Positions 1 through 8,817 of a stretch of 64,000 nucleotides of DNA are shown here, piece by piece. The stretch lies in assembly GCA_038233075.1 (NCBI GenBank), contig JBBSMQ010000003.1:62001-126000 (forward strand), in the 5' to 3' direction. Made by a program: the position numbers and the translations under genes. How positions within the stretch are numbered: the first letter of the stretch is position 1; each line of letters begins with the position of its first letter. Source of the DNA: Iamia sp038233075. Lineage in GTDB: Bacteria > Actinomycetota > Acidimicrobiia > Acidimicrobiales > Iamiaceae. The notes beneath the pieces were generated by a model. The model saw only the letters and a program-made list of their open reading frames with translations. It was not told the origin of the DNA and did not search any database.

Positions 1-2
1 TC

Positions 3-470
3 GGACTCGGGCTGGGGCTGACCACGGCGCCGGCGACCGAGTCGATCATGGGCTCGGTCTCGGTCGACAAGGCCGGCGTCGGCTCCGCGGTCAACGACAC
101 GACCCGCGAGCTGGGAGGCACCCTCGGCGTCGCCGTCATCGGCTCGGTCTTCAGCTCCACCTACGTCGCCGCCCTGCGGGGTGGGGCCGTGTTCTCCCAG
201 CTGCCCGACATCGCCCGCCAGCCCACCGAGGACTCCGTCGGCGCGGCCCGCATCGTCGCCGAACGGCTCCCCGCCGCCCTGGCCCCCGCCTACCTCGGAG
301 AGGTCGCCGACGCCTTCCTCTCCGGCCTCGGGATCGCCTGCCTGGTCACCGCGGGCGTGGCCGCCGCCGGGTCCCTCTTTGCCCTCCGCTACCTGCCGGC
401 CCGGGCCGCGACGCCGACCCCCGATACCGACGAGCCCGCGACGCCGCCCCAGCCGGCCCCGGTCGACTGA
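3..470 (+). CDS. DHA2-family MFS drug exporter, C-terminal fragment
   Basis: This is the last ~155 residues of a proton-driven multidrug efflux protein of the 14-TM DHA2 (EmrB/QacA) type; the gene begins before the window. The reading frame is open from base 3. The text APATESIMGSV, then KAGVGSAVNDTTRELGGTLGVAVIGS, matches the conserved stretch before TM11-12 in this family (usually PxxxAGxGSAxxNTxRQxGGALGVA). A last hydrophobic helix (LSGLGIACLVTAGVAAAGSLFAL) precedes a short Pro/Thr-rich cytoplasmic tail. The substrate cannot be inferred. Family is secure; the start is not visible. Confidence 0.88.
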   Translation, partial: GLGLGLTTAPATESIMGSVSVDKAGVGSAVNDTTRELGGTLGVAVIGSVFSSTYVAALRGGAVFSQLPDIARQPTEDSVGAARIVAERLPAALAPAYLGEVADAFLSGLGIACLVTAGVAAAGSLFALRYLPARAATPTPDTDEPATPPQPAPVD

Positions 471-472
471 GC

Positions 473-496
473 GATCCGGCGATCCGGCGATCCGGC
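473..496. repeat. three tandem copies of GATCCGGC
   Basis: An 8-bp unit is repeated three times in direct tandem immediately downstream of the exporter stop codon. It lies in a ~117-bp gap that holds no gene and no clear hairpin. Probably a slippage product. Confidence 0.7.
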
Positions 497-587
497 GGTC
501 CAGTGGTCGCGACGCGACCCTCGACGGTGCGAGCACCGGCGGGCCGGGCGCGGCGGCGGGCCGGGATGCCTGTGGCAGGGTGGTCGG

Positions 588-1601
588 ATGCCTCGATCTG
601 GCCGCGGTCTCCTGGTCCTGCCCCTGGCGCTGGTGCTCCTCGTCGTCGGGTGCGGTGATGACGGTTCCGACGACGCCGGGTCCACCACCGAACCCCTGGG
701 CGCAGCGGAGCCGGCCGAGGCCCCCGTCCCCGACGTGACCCCGGCCGGCACCGTGCGCGACCTCAGCCCCCAGCCGGAGGGCATGGTCTACGACACCGAG
801 ACCGACATCCTCGCCGTCGCGGTCCGCAACGCCACCGAGCTGGTGCTCATCCAGGGGACCTCGGGCGAGGAGCTGCGTCGCATCCGCCTGCCGGGTCACG
901 CCCGCCACCTGCAGCTGGCCGGGCCGGGCGGGCCCGTGCTGGTGCCGGCCGAGGACTCCAACACCTTCGTGGAGGTCTCCCTGCCCGACGGGGAGACGAC
1001 CCAGACCCTCGTGGGCGAGTACCCCCACGACGCGACCCAGACCAGCTCCGGGCGGGTCCTCGTGGCCGACGAGCGGGGCGGCACGCTGTCGGTGGTCGAG
1101 GACGGCGAGGTGATCCACCGCTTCGACGATCGTCAGCAGCCGGGCGGCGTCGCCGCGGTGGGTGATCAGGTCGGCGTGGTCGATGTGGGCGACTTCACCC
1201 TCTCGCTCTACGACCTCGACGCGGAGGAGCGGATCGCGACGGTGCCCGCCGGCGAGGGCCCGACCCACGTGGTCGCCACCTCCGACGGTCGTCTCGTGGT
1301 GGCTGACACCCGCGGCGACGCCATCGGCGTGTACTCGACCGATCCGCTGGAGCAGATGGCCAGCCTCCCCCTCGAGGGCCGGCCCTACGGCATCACCTAC
1401 GACGAGGAGGCCAACGTCGTGTGGATCACCCTCACCGACCGCAGTGAGCTGGTCGGGCTCGACATGTCGGGCGCCACCCCCCGCGAGGTGGCTCGCATCC
1501 CGACCGTGCAGCAGGCCAACACCGTCGCCGTCGACCCCACCTCGGGGCGGCTCTGGACGACGAGCCGCGAGACGGGCGAGCTGCAGACGATCGATCCCTG
1601 A
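588..1601 (+). CDS. lipoprotein with YncE-like beta-propeller
   Basis: Predicted 337-aa exported lipoprotein. It begins with a basic n-region, a hydrophobic stretch and a lipobox LVVGC (Cys ~22), then a low-complexity Asp/Ser/Thr linker to about residue 60. The rest is a chain of ~40-residue repeats of propeller type (for example VVATSDGRLVVADTRGDAIGVYS, YGITYDEEANVVWITLTDRS, TVAVDPTSGRLWTT), as in the YncE/lactonase-like seven-bladed families. No catalytic residues can be assigned, so it may be a binding or scaffold protein outside the membrane. It stands alone, 117 bp after the exporter. Confidence 0.8.
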   Translation: MPRSGRGLLVLPLALVLLVVGCGDDGSDDAGSTTEPLGAAEPAEAPVPDVTPAGTVRDLSPQPEGMVYDTETDILAVAVRNATELVLIQGTSGEELRRIRLPGHARHLQLAGPGGPVLVPAEDSNTFVEVSLPDGETTQTLVGEYPHDATQTSSGRVLVADERGGTLSVVEDGEVIHRFDDRQQPGGVAAVGDQVGVVDVGDFTLSLYDLDAEERIATVPAGEGPTHVVATSDGRLVVADTRGDAIGVYSTDPLEQMASLPLEGRPYGITYDEEANVVWITLTDRSELVGLDMSGATPREVARIPTVQQANTVAVDPTSGRLWTTSRETGELQTIDP

Positions 1602-1646
1602 GCTCAGCCGACCGGCCGCAACCCCCGGCCGGCCTTCACGCGAACG

Positions 1647-1961
1647 TCAGATGACGCGGCGGTGCGGGCCGTCCCGACGGCGACGGGCCCGCCACGCCTC
1701 CAGCAGGATCTGCCACAGCGAGTCGTCGGGGACCACGGTCACCGGAGCACCGGAGGCCCGGGGCTCAGCCGCGACCCGCGTCCCGTCGGCGCGCAGGGCC
1801 GCCCGCGCCGCCAACAGCTCGCGGAACTGGCCGGCATCGCCCCCGTGATCGGGGTGCGTGCTCCGGGCCCGGACCCGGAACGCGGCCTCCACCTCGACCG
1901 GATCGGCGTCGGAGCCGATCTCCAGGAGCCGGCGGGCCCGAGCTGCGTCCACCGCGGCCAC
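1647..1961 (-). CDS. small J-domain (DnaJ-like) protein
   Basis: A 104-aa protein whose first ~55 residues form a J domain: ARRLLEIGSDADPVEVEAAFRVRARSTHPDHGGD carries the HPD tripeptide needed to stimulate DnaK ATPase. It has no G/F-rich, zinc-finger or C-terminal peptide-binding region, so it is a type III-like J protein. The C-terminus (SLWQILLEAWRARRRR) is basic. The GTG start at 1961 was chosen because it begins just before the J domain; the frame is open further upstream but without domain content. Convergent with the lipoprotein gene. Confidence 0.78.
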   Translation of the reverse strand: MAAVDAARARRLLEIGSDADPVEVEAAFRVRARSTHPDHGGDAGQFRELLAARAALRADGTRVAAEPRASGAPVTVVPDDSLWQILLEAWRARRRRDGPHRRVI

Positions 1962-2097
1962 CGTACCGGGAGGGGCGAACCGTGCCGGCGCCGGTACGTG
2001 ACGCGCGACCCATCGGCGTCTCCTATGGTGCGAGGTCTGGCGAGGGATCTCCCCCCGCCCTGTCATCCGGGACCCGACGGGTCCCACGGAGGTCGAC

Positions 2098-2280
2098 ATG
2101 CCCCTCCCCCGGTTCTGCCTGCTCATCGGATTGGCCATCGGTGCCGTGTGGGCCCTCGCCGGGGTGGACGGGGCGGCCATCGCCGCCGGTCTGGCAGCCG
2201 TCGGTCTGCTTGCCGGCATCGTGCTCGGGCAGGGCGTCGACCTCAGCGCGTTCAGCAGCCGGCGCGACGACACCCTCTGA
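2098..2280 (+). CDS. small two-helix membrane protein of the Asp23 cluster
   Basis: A 60-aa protein, almost entirely two hydrophobic helices (residues ~6-22 and ~28-45), with a short charged C-terminus (SSRRDDTL). A strong Shine-Dalgarno GGAGG lies 5 bases before the ATG. It resembles the DUF2273-type small membrane proteins that accompany Asp23/Gls24 proteins, and it is the first gene of a run in which the next four encode Asp23-like and membrane-anchor proteins. Function is inferred from context only. Confidence 0.72.
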   Translation: MPLPRFCLLIGLAIGAVWALAGVDGAAIAAGLAAVGLLAGIVLGQGVDLSAFSSRRDDTL

Positions 2281-2326
2281 CCCCGCCGGGCCCCCGTCCG
2301 GATCCCCAACCCACTAGGAGCCATCC

Positions 2327-2773
2327 ATGGCCGAATCCACCCGCAACTCCCCCTCCTCCTCGTCCGGCTCGGGCGACAAGAGCGTCGCCAGCCTCGAAGG
2401 CGACCACGGCTCGACGACCATCGCCGAGTCCGTCGTGTCCAAGATCGCCGCCATCGCGGCGCGGGAGGTCGAGGGGGTCAACGCCCTCGGCGGCTCCCTG
2501 TCCGGTGCCATCGCCGGGGTCGTGGGCCGCATCCGCGGCGACGAGCACAAGACCGCCGGCGTCGGTGTCGAGGTCGGCACCAAGCAGGCCGCCGTCGACG
2601 TCTCCATGACCGTGGCCTACCCCTCGTCCATCCACGAGGTGGCCGAGGCCGTGCGCCAGAACGTCATCGACCGCATCCAGTCGATGACGGGCCTACAGGT
2701 CGTCGAGGTGAACATCGCCGTCATCGACCTGGCCTTCGACGGCGGCGAGGAAGAGCCGGGCCGGGTCGAGTAG
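2327..2773 (+). CDS. Asp23/Gls24 family envelope stress response protein
   Basis: A 148-aa protein with a Ser-rich N-terminus (~20 residues) and then the Asp23 domain: IAESVVSKIAAIAAREVEGV, a Gly-rich middle, VEVGTKQAAVDVSMTVAYP, and VRQNVIDRIQSMTGLQVVEVNIAVIDL. Asp23 proteins collect at the inner membrane face through the AmaP anchor and are linked to cell-envelope stress. A clear AGGAG lies upstream of the ATG. The genes on each side encode a small membrane protein and a second Asp23-like protein, as in other actinobacteria. Confidence 0.9.
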   Translation: MAESTRNSPSSSSGSGDKSVASLEGDHGSTTIAESVVSKIAAIAAREVEGVNALGGSLSGAIAGVVGRIRGDEHKTAGVGVEVGTKQAAVDVSMTVAYPSSIHEVAEAVRQNVIDRIQSMTGLQVVEVNIAVIDLAFDGGEEEPGRVE

Positions 2774-2784
2774 CACCCGCGTCC

Positions 2785-3138
2785 GTGGCCACCTCGCTCA
2801 CCCCCCTCGCCCTGGCGCGCCTCGTGGCCGCCAGCGCCTCGGAGTGTGACGGGGTGGCCGCCGTCGCGCCGGGTCCCTCCGGCGTGGCCGCCACCCACGG
2901 GCCGGGGGGGCGGGTCCCCGGGGTCATCCTCCGGCCCGCAACGGCGGAGGGCGCCACCGTCACGGTCCACATCGTGGCCGAGGCCGTGAGCTCGCGGCCC
3001 GACCTGGCGGCCGCGGTGCGCACCGCAGTCACCAGCGCGCTCGACGAGGCCGTCCCCGCCTCGGCGCCGTGGACGGTCGACGTCCACGTCGCCGATCTGG
3101 TCACCCCGGACCTCGACCGCCCGCACCCCCTGCCGTGA
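2785..3138 (+). CDS. divergent Asp23-like protein
   Basis: A 117-aa protein starting at GTG. Its second half (ATVTVHIVAEAVSSRPDLAAAVRTAVTSALDEAVP, then WTVDVHVADLV) keeps the beta-helix-beta pattern of the Asp23 C-terminus, while the N-terminal part is shorter and more divergent. It follows the canonical Asp23 gene by 11 bp, and its stop overlaps the start of the next gene in GTGA, so it is translated in the same operon. Probably a partner of the canonical Asp23 protein; that role is inferred. Confidence 0.72.
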   Translation: MATSLTPLALARLVAASASECDGVAAVAPGPSGVAATHGPGGRVPGVILRPATAEGATVTVHIVAEAVSSRPDLAAAVRTAVTSALDEAVPASAPWTVDVHVADLVTPDLDRPHPLP

Positions 3139-3674
3139 AGGCCGTTGATCGCCTCCTCGCCCTCGTGGCCGGCCTCGCGCTGGCGGGGGTGGGGGGCCTC
3201 GTCGCCCTGGAGACGGGCTTCTTGTCCGCCGACCAGCCTGCGGTGGTGGTCCCCCGGTCGCGGTGGGATAGGGGCATGGGGGACTTGGAGTGGTCGTCCA
3301 CCTCGCTGCGGGTGGCGGCCATCATCCTCGTCGCCAGCGGCGCGCTCCTGCTGGTGCTGCAGCTGGTCCGCCGCTCGCCCCGTCGCCTCGCCCTCGACGG
3401 CGGGCCGGGTCGCACTGCGTGGATCACCCCGGCGAGCGTGCGGCGCGTCGTCGAGCGAGCCGTCATCGACGACAACGACGAGGTCCGCTCGGCCCGAGCC
3501 CGTGTCGGCCGCCGCCGGGTGCGCATCCAGGCCGAAGTCGTCGCCGGCAGCGACGATGCCACCCCGAGACGGGTGGCCACCAGTGTGGAGGAGGCGGTCG
3601 GAGCCCTGGAGATGCACCGCTCCCCCCGCGTCCGGGTCCGCCTCCAACGCAACGATGGGCGACGTGTCCGGTGA
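3135..3674 (+). CDS. AmaP/DUF6286-like membrane anchor protein
   Basis: About 179 aa from the GTG at 3135, which overlaps the previous stop as GTGA. Two hydrophobic helices (VDRLLALVAGLALAGVGGL, and SLRVAAIILVASGALLLVLQL) are followed by a soluble domain of ~100 residues (ASVRRVVERAVIDDNDEVRSARARV ... RVRIQAEVV) with the alternating pattern of an Asp23-type fold. This is the layout of the alkaline-shock membrane anchor AmaP and its actinobacterial DUF6286 relatives. An upstream start in the same frame would only add a Pro/Arg-rich shadow of the previous gene. Confidence 0.72.
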   Translation: MKAVDRLLALVAGLALAGVGGLVALETGFLSADQPAVVVPRSRWDRGMGDLEWSSTSLRVAAIILVASGALLLVLQLVRRSPRRLALDGGPGRTAWITPASVRRVVERAVIDDNDEVRSARARVGRRRVRIQAEVVAGSDDATPRRVATSVEEAVGALEMHRSPRVRVRLQRNDGRRVR

Positions 3675-4378
3675 GCTCGGTGACCGCCTCCCCCGACGAG
3701 CGGGCCGACGCCCCCGCTCCCCCCGAGCGCCCGACGACCGGTGCCGCGACGCGGGCCGGCCGTCGCCAGCGGAAGCGACGACGACGGCAGGCGGCCACCG
3801 GCGCAACCGGTGTCGACCGAGCCGATCGGCTGCTGCTCGGCCTGATCGGCCTGATCGCCATCGGGCTCGGCACCGTGGCCCTGCTCGAGGCCGACGACCG
3901 GATCGGGCTGCGCCAGCCTCGCTCCCTGTACGCCGACGCTCGAGAGTCGGCCATCGAGCACCAGGAGATCTGGACCGGCGCCGCCATCGCCGCCGGCATC
4001 CTCCTGGTGCTGCTGGGGCTCTGGTGGGCCTGGGCCCAGGTCCGCCTCCGGCCCGAGCGGGGCCGCCTGGGCGAGACCGTCGTGGCCCGCCAACGACGAG
4101 GCCAGACCTCGATCGAACCGGCGCCGGTGGCCCGCGCCCTGGCCGCCGACGTCGCCGCCCTCGACGGGGTGACCTCGGCGTCGGCCCGCCTGGTCGCGCT
4201 GGGGGAGCTGCCCGAGGTCCTGGTCTCGGCCCAGCTCGAGATCGACGCCGACGTGCCCCGGGTGCGGTCGGCCATCGAGGTCCCGCTGGCCCGCATGGCG
4301 GCGGCGCTCGGCGTGGATGCGGTCGACGCCGAGCTGCGCTTCCGCGTCGGGCGCACGGAGTCCGCCCGCGTCGTCTGA
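3671..4378 (+). CDS. AmaP-like alkaline shock membrane anchor
   Basis: A 235-aa protein starting at a GTG that overlaps the previous stop. An Arg/Lys-rich cytoplasmic N-terminus (to ~55) precedes two transmembrane helices (ADRLLLGLIGLIAIGLGTVALL ~58-80; WTGAAIAAGILLVLLGLWWAW ~105-125) and a C-terminal domain of ~100 residues (APVARALAADVAALDGVTSASARLV ... ELRFRV) that resembles the AmaP soluble domain. It is the last gene of the Asp23 cluster and probably ties the Asp23 proteins to the membrane together with the preceding gene. A second membrane anchor in the same cluster is a duplication with divergence. Confidence 0.75.
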   Translation: MSSVTASPDERADAPAPPERPTTGAATRAGRRQRKRRRRQAATGATGVDRADRLLLGLIGLIAIGLGTVALLEADDRIGLRQPRSLYADARESAIEHQEIWTGAAIAAGILLVLLGLWWAWAQVRLRPERGRLGETVVARQRRGQTSIEPAPVARALAADVAALDGVTSASARLVALGELPEVLVSAQLEIDADVPRVRSAIEVPLARMAAALGVDAVDAELRFRVGRTESARVV

Positions 4379-4427
4379 CGCAGTCGTGAGTGTCTGTCCG
4401 GCGACACGCGGCGGGACCGGGACCCAC

Positions 4428-5803
4428 TCAGCAGATCGCGTGCGCCCCTACCAGGAACTCGTCCGCCAGCCCGATGGACAAGCCGGGGTCGGCCTTGGCC
4501 CGGTACAGGGAGGCGTCGGCGCGCAGGAGAAGCGAGGCCGGGGTGTCCCTGTCGTCGCTCAGGGCAACGCCCATGCTCGCACCGATGACGTCCACTCCCC
4601 GTCGGAGGGGTGGGCTCGACAGGACGGCCCGGAACCGATGAGCGGCACTCAGAGCGCCGTCGCAGCCGTTGACGGGATCGAGGATGATCACGAACTCGTC
4701 GCCGCCGATGCGGACAGCGGTGTCGCCGGTGCGAGTGACGGCGCGGAGGCGCTCGGCGACCTCGACGATGACCGAGTCGCCGACGGCGTGCCCGTGGTGG
4801 TCGTTGACGGCCCTGAAGCGGTCGAGGTCGACGAAGCGCACCCCGACCCTGTTGCGCTCGCGCGTGGCCCGGGCCAGCGCCTGTTCGAGACGAGGCTCGA
4901 GGACGCTGCGGTTGGGCAGATCGGCGAGGGGATCGTGCTCGGCCAGGTGGGCCAGCTGCATCGTCAAGCGGCGTTCCTCGGTGACGTCGGTGAAGGCCAC
5001 GACGACCTGTCCCTCGCCATCGGCGTCGGGCACGCAGGAGACCCTCAGGAGCCGCCCTGAACCGTCCGGGCGCAGCCAGCCCACCATCTCCTCGCTCACC
5101 GCCTCCCCTGCCATGGCGCGCCGCACCATCCTCCGCTCGGGGGGGATCGGGTCCGGCGGCGGGCTGGGCCGTGACCCGGAGCCACGCCAGAGAGCGGTCC
5201 CGTCGGTGCACGCCCATCACCTGGTCGCGCTGGGCCTGTCAGGTCCGCAGGCAGACCACCGCGGGCAGGGACTCGGCCGGCCACTCCGAACCGTCGAGGC
5301 GCACGGCCTTCCAGTCGGGGTCGTTGGTGCTGCGCCTGGCGAGCTCCTCGCCGGTCAGGCCGAGGAGGCGCTCTGCCGCGTTGTTCCACTCGAGGAACTC
5401 CCCGTCGGTCCCCGTGAGGACCAGCGCCTTTCCCTGCTGGTCGTGCAGCACCTGCCCGGCGTAGAAGCGGATGCGAGGATCCCCCACCACCAACGGGTTG
5501 TGGGCGAAGCGGGGCCCGCGGCCGCATCCGGCACGACCAGGGTCGACGGGTTGGTGGCGGCGATGGCATGGGTGCAGAAGGACGTCTCCCGCGGCAGCTC
5601 GGCCACGTCGAGCCCCACTCGGGACTTGAACCACTGCCGGTCACGGTCCACCAGGCTGATGAGGGCTATGGGCACGTCGAAGACGAGCGAGGCCAGCCGG
5701 GTGAGCCGATCGAAGCGCTCCTCGGCCCCGTGTCGAGCAGGCCGGCGCGACGAAGAGACGTGAGGCGCGCCCGCTCATCGGGGTAGGGAGCCACTGGTTC
5801 CAT
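4428..5803 (-). pseudogene. GAF-PAS-GGDEF diguanylate cyclase, disrupted
   Basis: Read across three frames this encodes a sensory diguanylate cyclase: an N-terminal GAF domain (YPDERARLTSLRRAGLLDTG, then VPIALISLVDRDRQWFKSRVGLD), a PAS domain (EFLEWNNAAERLLGLTGEEL, then VAFTDVTEERRL) and a GGDEF domain (AVRIGGDEFVIIL) whose signature is intact. Continuity breaks near 5732 (one base lost), near 5517 (one base lost) and at the seven-G run 5139-5145 (one base too many), and there is an in-frame TGA near 5239. The last ~230 codons from an internal ATG at 5129 remain open and could still yield a partial PAS-GGDEF protein. Either a real pseudogene or local consensus error; a substitution stop plus three indels favours decay. 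Confidence 0.75.
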
Positions 5804-5882
5804 CACCCGTCCCATCGGCCGGTGCGAGGCGAACGTGAGGCAGAGCACGACATCTCCCACCCGCGGCTGTGGCGGTCCGAGG

Positions 5883-7199
5883 TCAGCGGAGGGAGGGGGC
5901 GGTCTCGGCGCGGCGCGACAGGGGCCTCGATGCCCGGGCCCGGTCGACGACCTCGCACATCACCACCGCGATCCCGATGGCCAGGACCGGTCGGGCGATG
6001 GCGCCGAAGCGGGGGTTGCCATAGCTCGCCACCGCGCTGAAGGCGACCACGACCAGGGGGGCGAACAGGAGCAGGACGTCGCGCCGGGGGCGGTGGCGGC
6101 GAGCCAGCACCACCAGCCCGGCGAACCCCACGATCGTCATGGCCGCGTCGAGAGGACGGGCCACCAGCTGCCAGCCCTCGCGCCGGGACTCCTCCGTCGC
6201 GGCGGGCCAGATCCGTCGGGTCCCAGACGCCCCAGGCCCGCGCCTCGCGCGCCGCGGCCACCAGCGGCAGGCGCCCGAGGTGGTCGCGGGCGTGGTCGAA
6301 CGCCTCGGTCCGTTGCGTCTCGGCGACCTCGGCCTCATCCGCACCCGATCCCGTCGGCGGAGTGGCCGCCTCGACGCACGGGAAGCGCCAGCTGCCGAGG
6401 TCGGCGCCGGCGTAGGTGAGGTCACAGTTCGCACCGGCCAGGGCACTGCTGGGCGACACCGTCGACACGGTGAAGGAGCCGACCTGCCGGTGATTGCGCC
6501 ACGCCCACGGCGTCACGACCGCGGCCACCACCGCCAGCACGAGCACCCCCGCGCCGACACGGCCCAGCCGGCCCGGATGGCGACTGGCCACCACCGCCGG
6601 GACCGCCACGAGGGGGACCAGCAGGAGGAGGTCCTGACGCGTGAGTGCGGCGGCCCCGCAGAGGATACCCAGCACGAGGGTCCACGCCACCGTGGATCCG
6701 TCGATGAGCACCCGGTGCCCGACCAGGACCGTCACCACCACCATCGGCACGGTCAGGTTCTCGCTCATCCCGGAGCCGTCGACGGCGATGAGCGAGGGCA
6801 GCACGGCCACCACGCCGGCCGCGACGAGACCACCGGCGGGACCGACGAGACGACGGCCGAGCACCCCCACCGCGACGATGGTGACGGCGCCGGGACCGAT
6901 GCCGGCCAGTCGGACCGCCGTCGACCCCGATCCCGCCACGGCCTGCCACAGCGCCTGGTACAGCGGGTACACGGGGGGAAGGCGGCCGTCGGCGCCGTGG
7001 TGGCTTCGAAGAGCGAGGTGGGAGCGACGTAGCCGGTGCCGTCGCCGATGCTGCCCCCCTGCAGCGAGTACCAGATGGCGTCGAGCCCGGGCTCCACCCC
7101 GTCCAGGACCACCACCACGTAGACCACCCGGGCGACGGCGCCCAGCGCCGTGATCGCGCCCAACCACGACCACCACCACCGATCGCGGGTCAGCGACAC
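5883..7199 (-). pseudogene. GT39/ArnT-like membrane glycosyltransferase, frameshifted
   Basis: Three overlapping frames together encode one ~440-aa polytopic protein like the dolichyl-phosphate-mannose type glycosyltransferases (PMT/ArnT, GT-C fold). The N-terminus (WWWSWLGAITALGAVARVVYVVVVLDG, then IWYSLQGGSIGDGTGY) ends at FPP, where a C run of six (G run 6971-6976 on the plus strand) should be seven to continue into VYPLYQALW. A second shift near 6200 joins the middle section (VWDPTDLARR) to the C-terminal frame (WQLVARPLDAAMTIVGFAGLVVLA ... VVASYGNPRFGAIARPVLAI). The chosen GTG start at 7199 precedes the first helix. Substrate unknown. The homopolymer site makes a sequencing error possible for one of the two breaks. 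Confidence 0.7.
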
Positions 7200-7325
7200 C
7201 CGGGCAGGGTAGAGGGCGGGGCCCGCCCCCCGGCAAGCCACACCCGCCGTCGGCGTCGTCGCCCCGCAATGCGGCGGCCCACGGGGCAGGCTGACCGTCC
7301 GTCACCTGCCGAGAGGACCGAGCCG

Positions 7326-8225
7326 TTGTCGTTCACCACGCCCGTCACCGTGACCGGACCGCCGCGCCTGCCCCGCCAGATGCTCGACGACCAGAGCTAC
7401 GACGGTCACTCCAGCATCCACGACCAGGGGACGGCGGACACGTTGGGCCTGGCCGGGGCGCCGATCGAGGGCCCCACCCACTTCTCCCAGGTCGACCCAC
7501 TGACGATGGCCCTGTGGGGGCCGCGCTGGTTCGAGACCGGGTGCATCAGCGCCCACTTCAAGACGATGGTCGTCGAGGGCGAGGAGGTCACCGCATCGCT
7601 GACCGCGGACGGAGGCCCGGTGGCGCGCCTCGATGCCGTCAAGGCCGACGGATCCCCGGTCCTCACCGGGACGGCCTCGGTCGACCCCGACGCCGAGACC
7701 GAGCTCGACGCGCGCCGGGCCCGCCTGGGTGACCCCGGCGAGCTGTTCATCGTCGACCGGCTCTCGGTCGGTCAGCGCTGCTCGGCGCCCGACGCCTCGG
7801 TGGACCTCGACACCCCGAACGGCGGGCTCTACCCCTTCTCACTCAGCCAGAAGCTGGACGGCATCACCGAGTCCACGCCCTGGTACCGCTCCGACGCCAA
7901 CCCCTGGGGTCGCCCGATCCTGCCTCTGGAGATGATCAGCGTCCTCACCCAGAAGACGGGGGTCGACCTGCCCGTGCGGGGCCCCGCCCTCGGGCTGTTC
8001 CTGGACCTGGAGGTGCGCCTGCTGGACGGCCCCCTCTTCGTCGGCCAGCTGTACTCCCTGGAGCGAGAGGTGGTGGGTGTGGGCCAGAGCCGCCGGACCG
8101 AGTCCTACTGGGTGCGCACCACGGTCACCGACACCGAGGAGGACAGGGAGGTGGCGACGGTGGTGCTCCACTCCGGGGTGTTCAAGGAGTCCTACGCCGA
8201 CTACCCGACCGAGCGCCTGGGCTGA
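7326..8225 (+). CDS. hotdog-fold (MaoC-like) protein
   Basis: A 299-aa protein with text typical of double-hotdog MaoC-type hydratase/thioesterase families (GAPIEGPTHFSQVDPLTMALWG; FKTMVVEGEEVTASLTADGG). The expected hydratase signature (D-x4-H...N) cannot be placed with confidence, so the reaction is unknown. The TTG start at 7326 is preferred because GAGAGGA ends 8 bases before it, while an upstream ATG at 7269 has no ribosome binding site. It is intact although the genes on both sides are broken. Confidence 0.68.
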   Translation: MSFTTPVTVTGPPRLPRQMLDDQSYDGHSSIHDQGTADTLGLAGAPIEGPTHFSQVDPLTMALWGPRWFETGCISAHFKTMVVEGEEVTASLTADGGPVARLDAVKADGSPVLTGTASVDPDAETELDARRARLGDPGELFIVDRLSVGQRCSAPDASVDLDTPNGGLYPFSLSQKLDGITESTPWYRSDANPWGRPILPLEMISVLTQKTGVDLPVRGPALGLFLDLEVRLLDGPLFVGQLYSLEREVVGVGQSRRTESYWVRTTVTDTEEDREVATVVLHSGVFKESYADYPTERLG

Positions 8226-8265
8226 CCCCGAGCGACCGGAACGGTCCGTGCTGCCTGGTCAGCGC

Positions 8266-8632
8266 TCACGCAGGGGGGACGCGGTCGGTGGCGGTGAGCT
8301 CGGCCAGCTGCCCGACGACCTGGTCGTAGTTGACCCGCCACCCGGCCCAGGCCCGCCACGTCGCGTCCCCGTCGCTCGGCAGGGAGACCCCCTCGGCAGC
8401 CAGAGTGGCGAGCATGGCGTCGAAGGTGGCACGGTCCACACCGATGGGGCCGTCGGGCGCCGCGTCGGCCTCGACCACGTAGCGGTAGAACTCGGCGATG
8501 GCGCGTCGCGCACATCCTCCTCGCCCCGTGGCGGCGCCGGGGTGCGGCCGGCAACCTCTCGTGCACGTCCAGCAGACGACGCACGCCGGTGAAGAGCAGG
8601 CGCGCAAGGCGAGCGGGCCGGCCGTGGGGCAT
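8266..8632 (-). pseudogene. remnant of a two-pore K+ channel-like protein
   Basis: The start (MPHGRPARLARLLFTGVRRLLDVHERLP) and the end (AIAEFYRYV, then PIGVDRATFDAMLATLAAEGVSLPSD, AWAGWRVNYD) look like the two termini of a longer actinobacterial membrane protein family annotated as two-pore-domain potassium channels. They are joined by only ~20 codons that cross two frame changes (around 8530-8545 and 8500-8512), and the membrane and pore region, normally some 250 residues, is missing. Identification of the parent family is from memory of its C-terminal text and is tentative; that the reading frame is broken is seen directly. Confidence 0.45.
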
Positions 8633-8777
8633 GACCACCGTCCGGGTCGCCGCAGCACGACCGCCACTACCACCGCGCTCCTCACGTCCGGCGGCGCACG
8701 GGCAAAGCTGACATCGGGCCATCTCAGCCCGTCGGGCCCAGATGCGCCAAGGAGGCGCCCGAGACGGGTCCATCAGA

Positions 8778-8817
8778 GATCTGACCGCCCGGGAGGAAGC
8801 TCTCGGGCGGTCAGATC
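8778..8817 (-). terminator. terminator hairpin of azlCD
   Basis: A perfect 14-bp stem (GATCTGACCGCCCG at 8778-8791 pairing with 8804-8817), extended inward by a G-U and two Watson-Crick pairs, with a 6-base loop. It overlaps the azlD stop codon, so it probably ends azlCD transcription. No U tract follows, as is common in actinobacteria. Confidence 0.75.
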
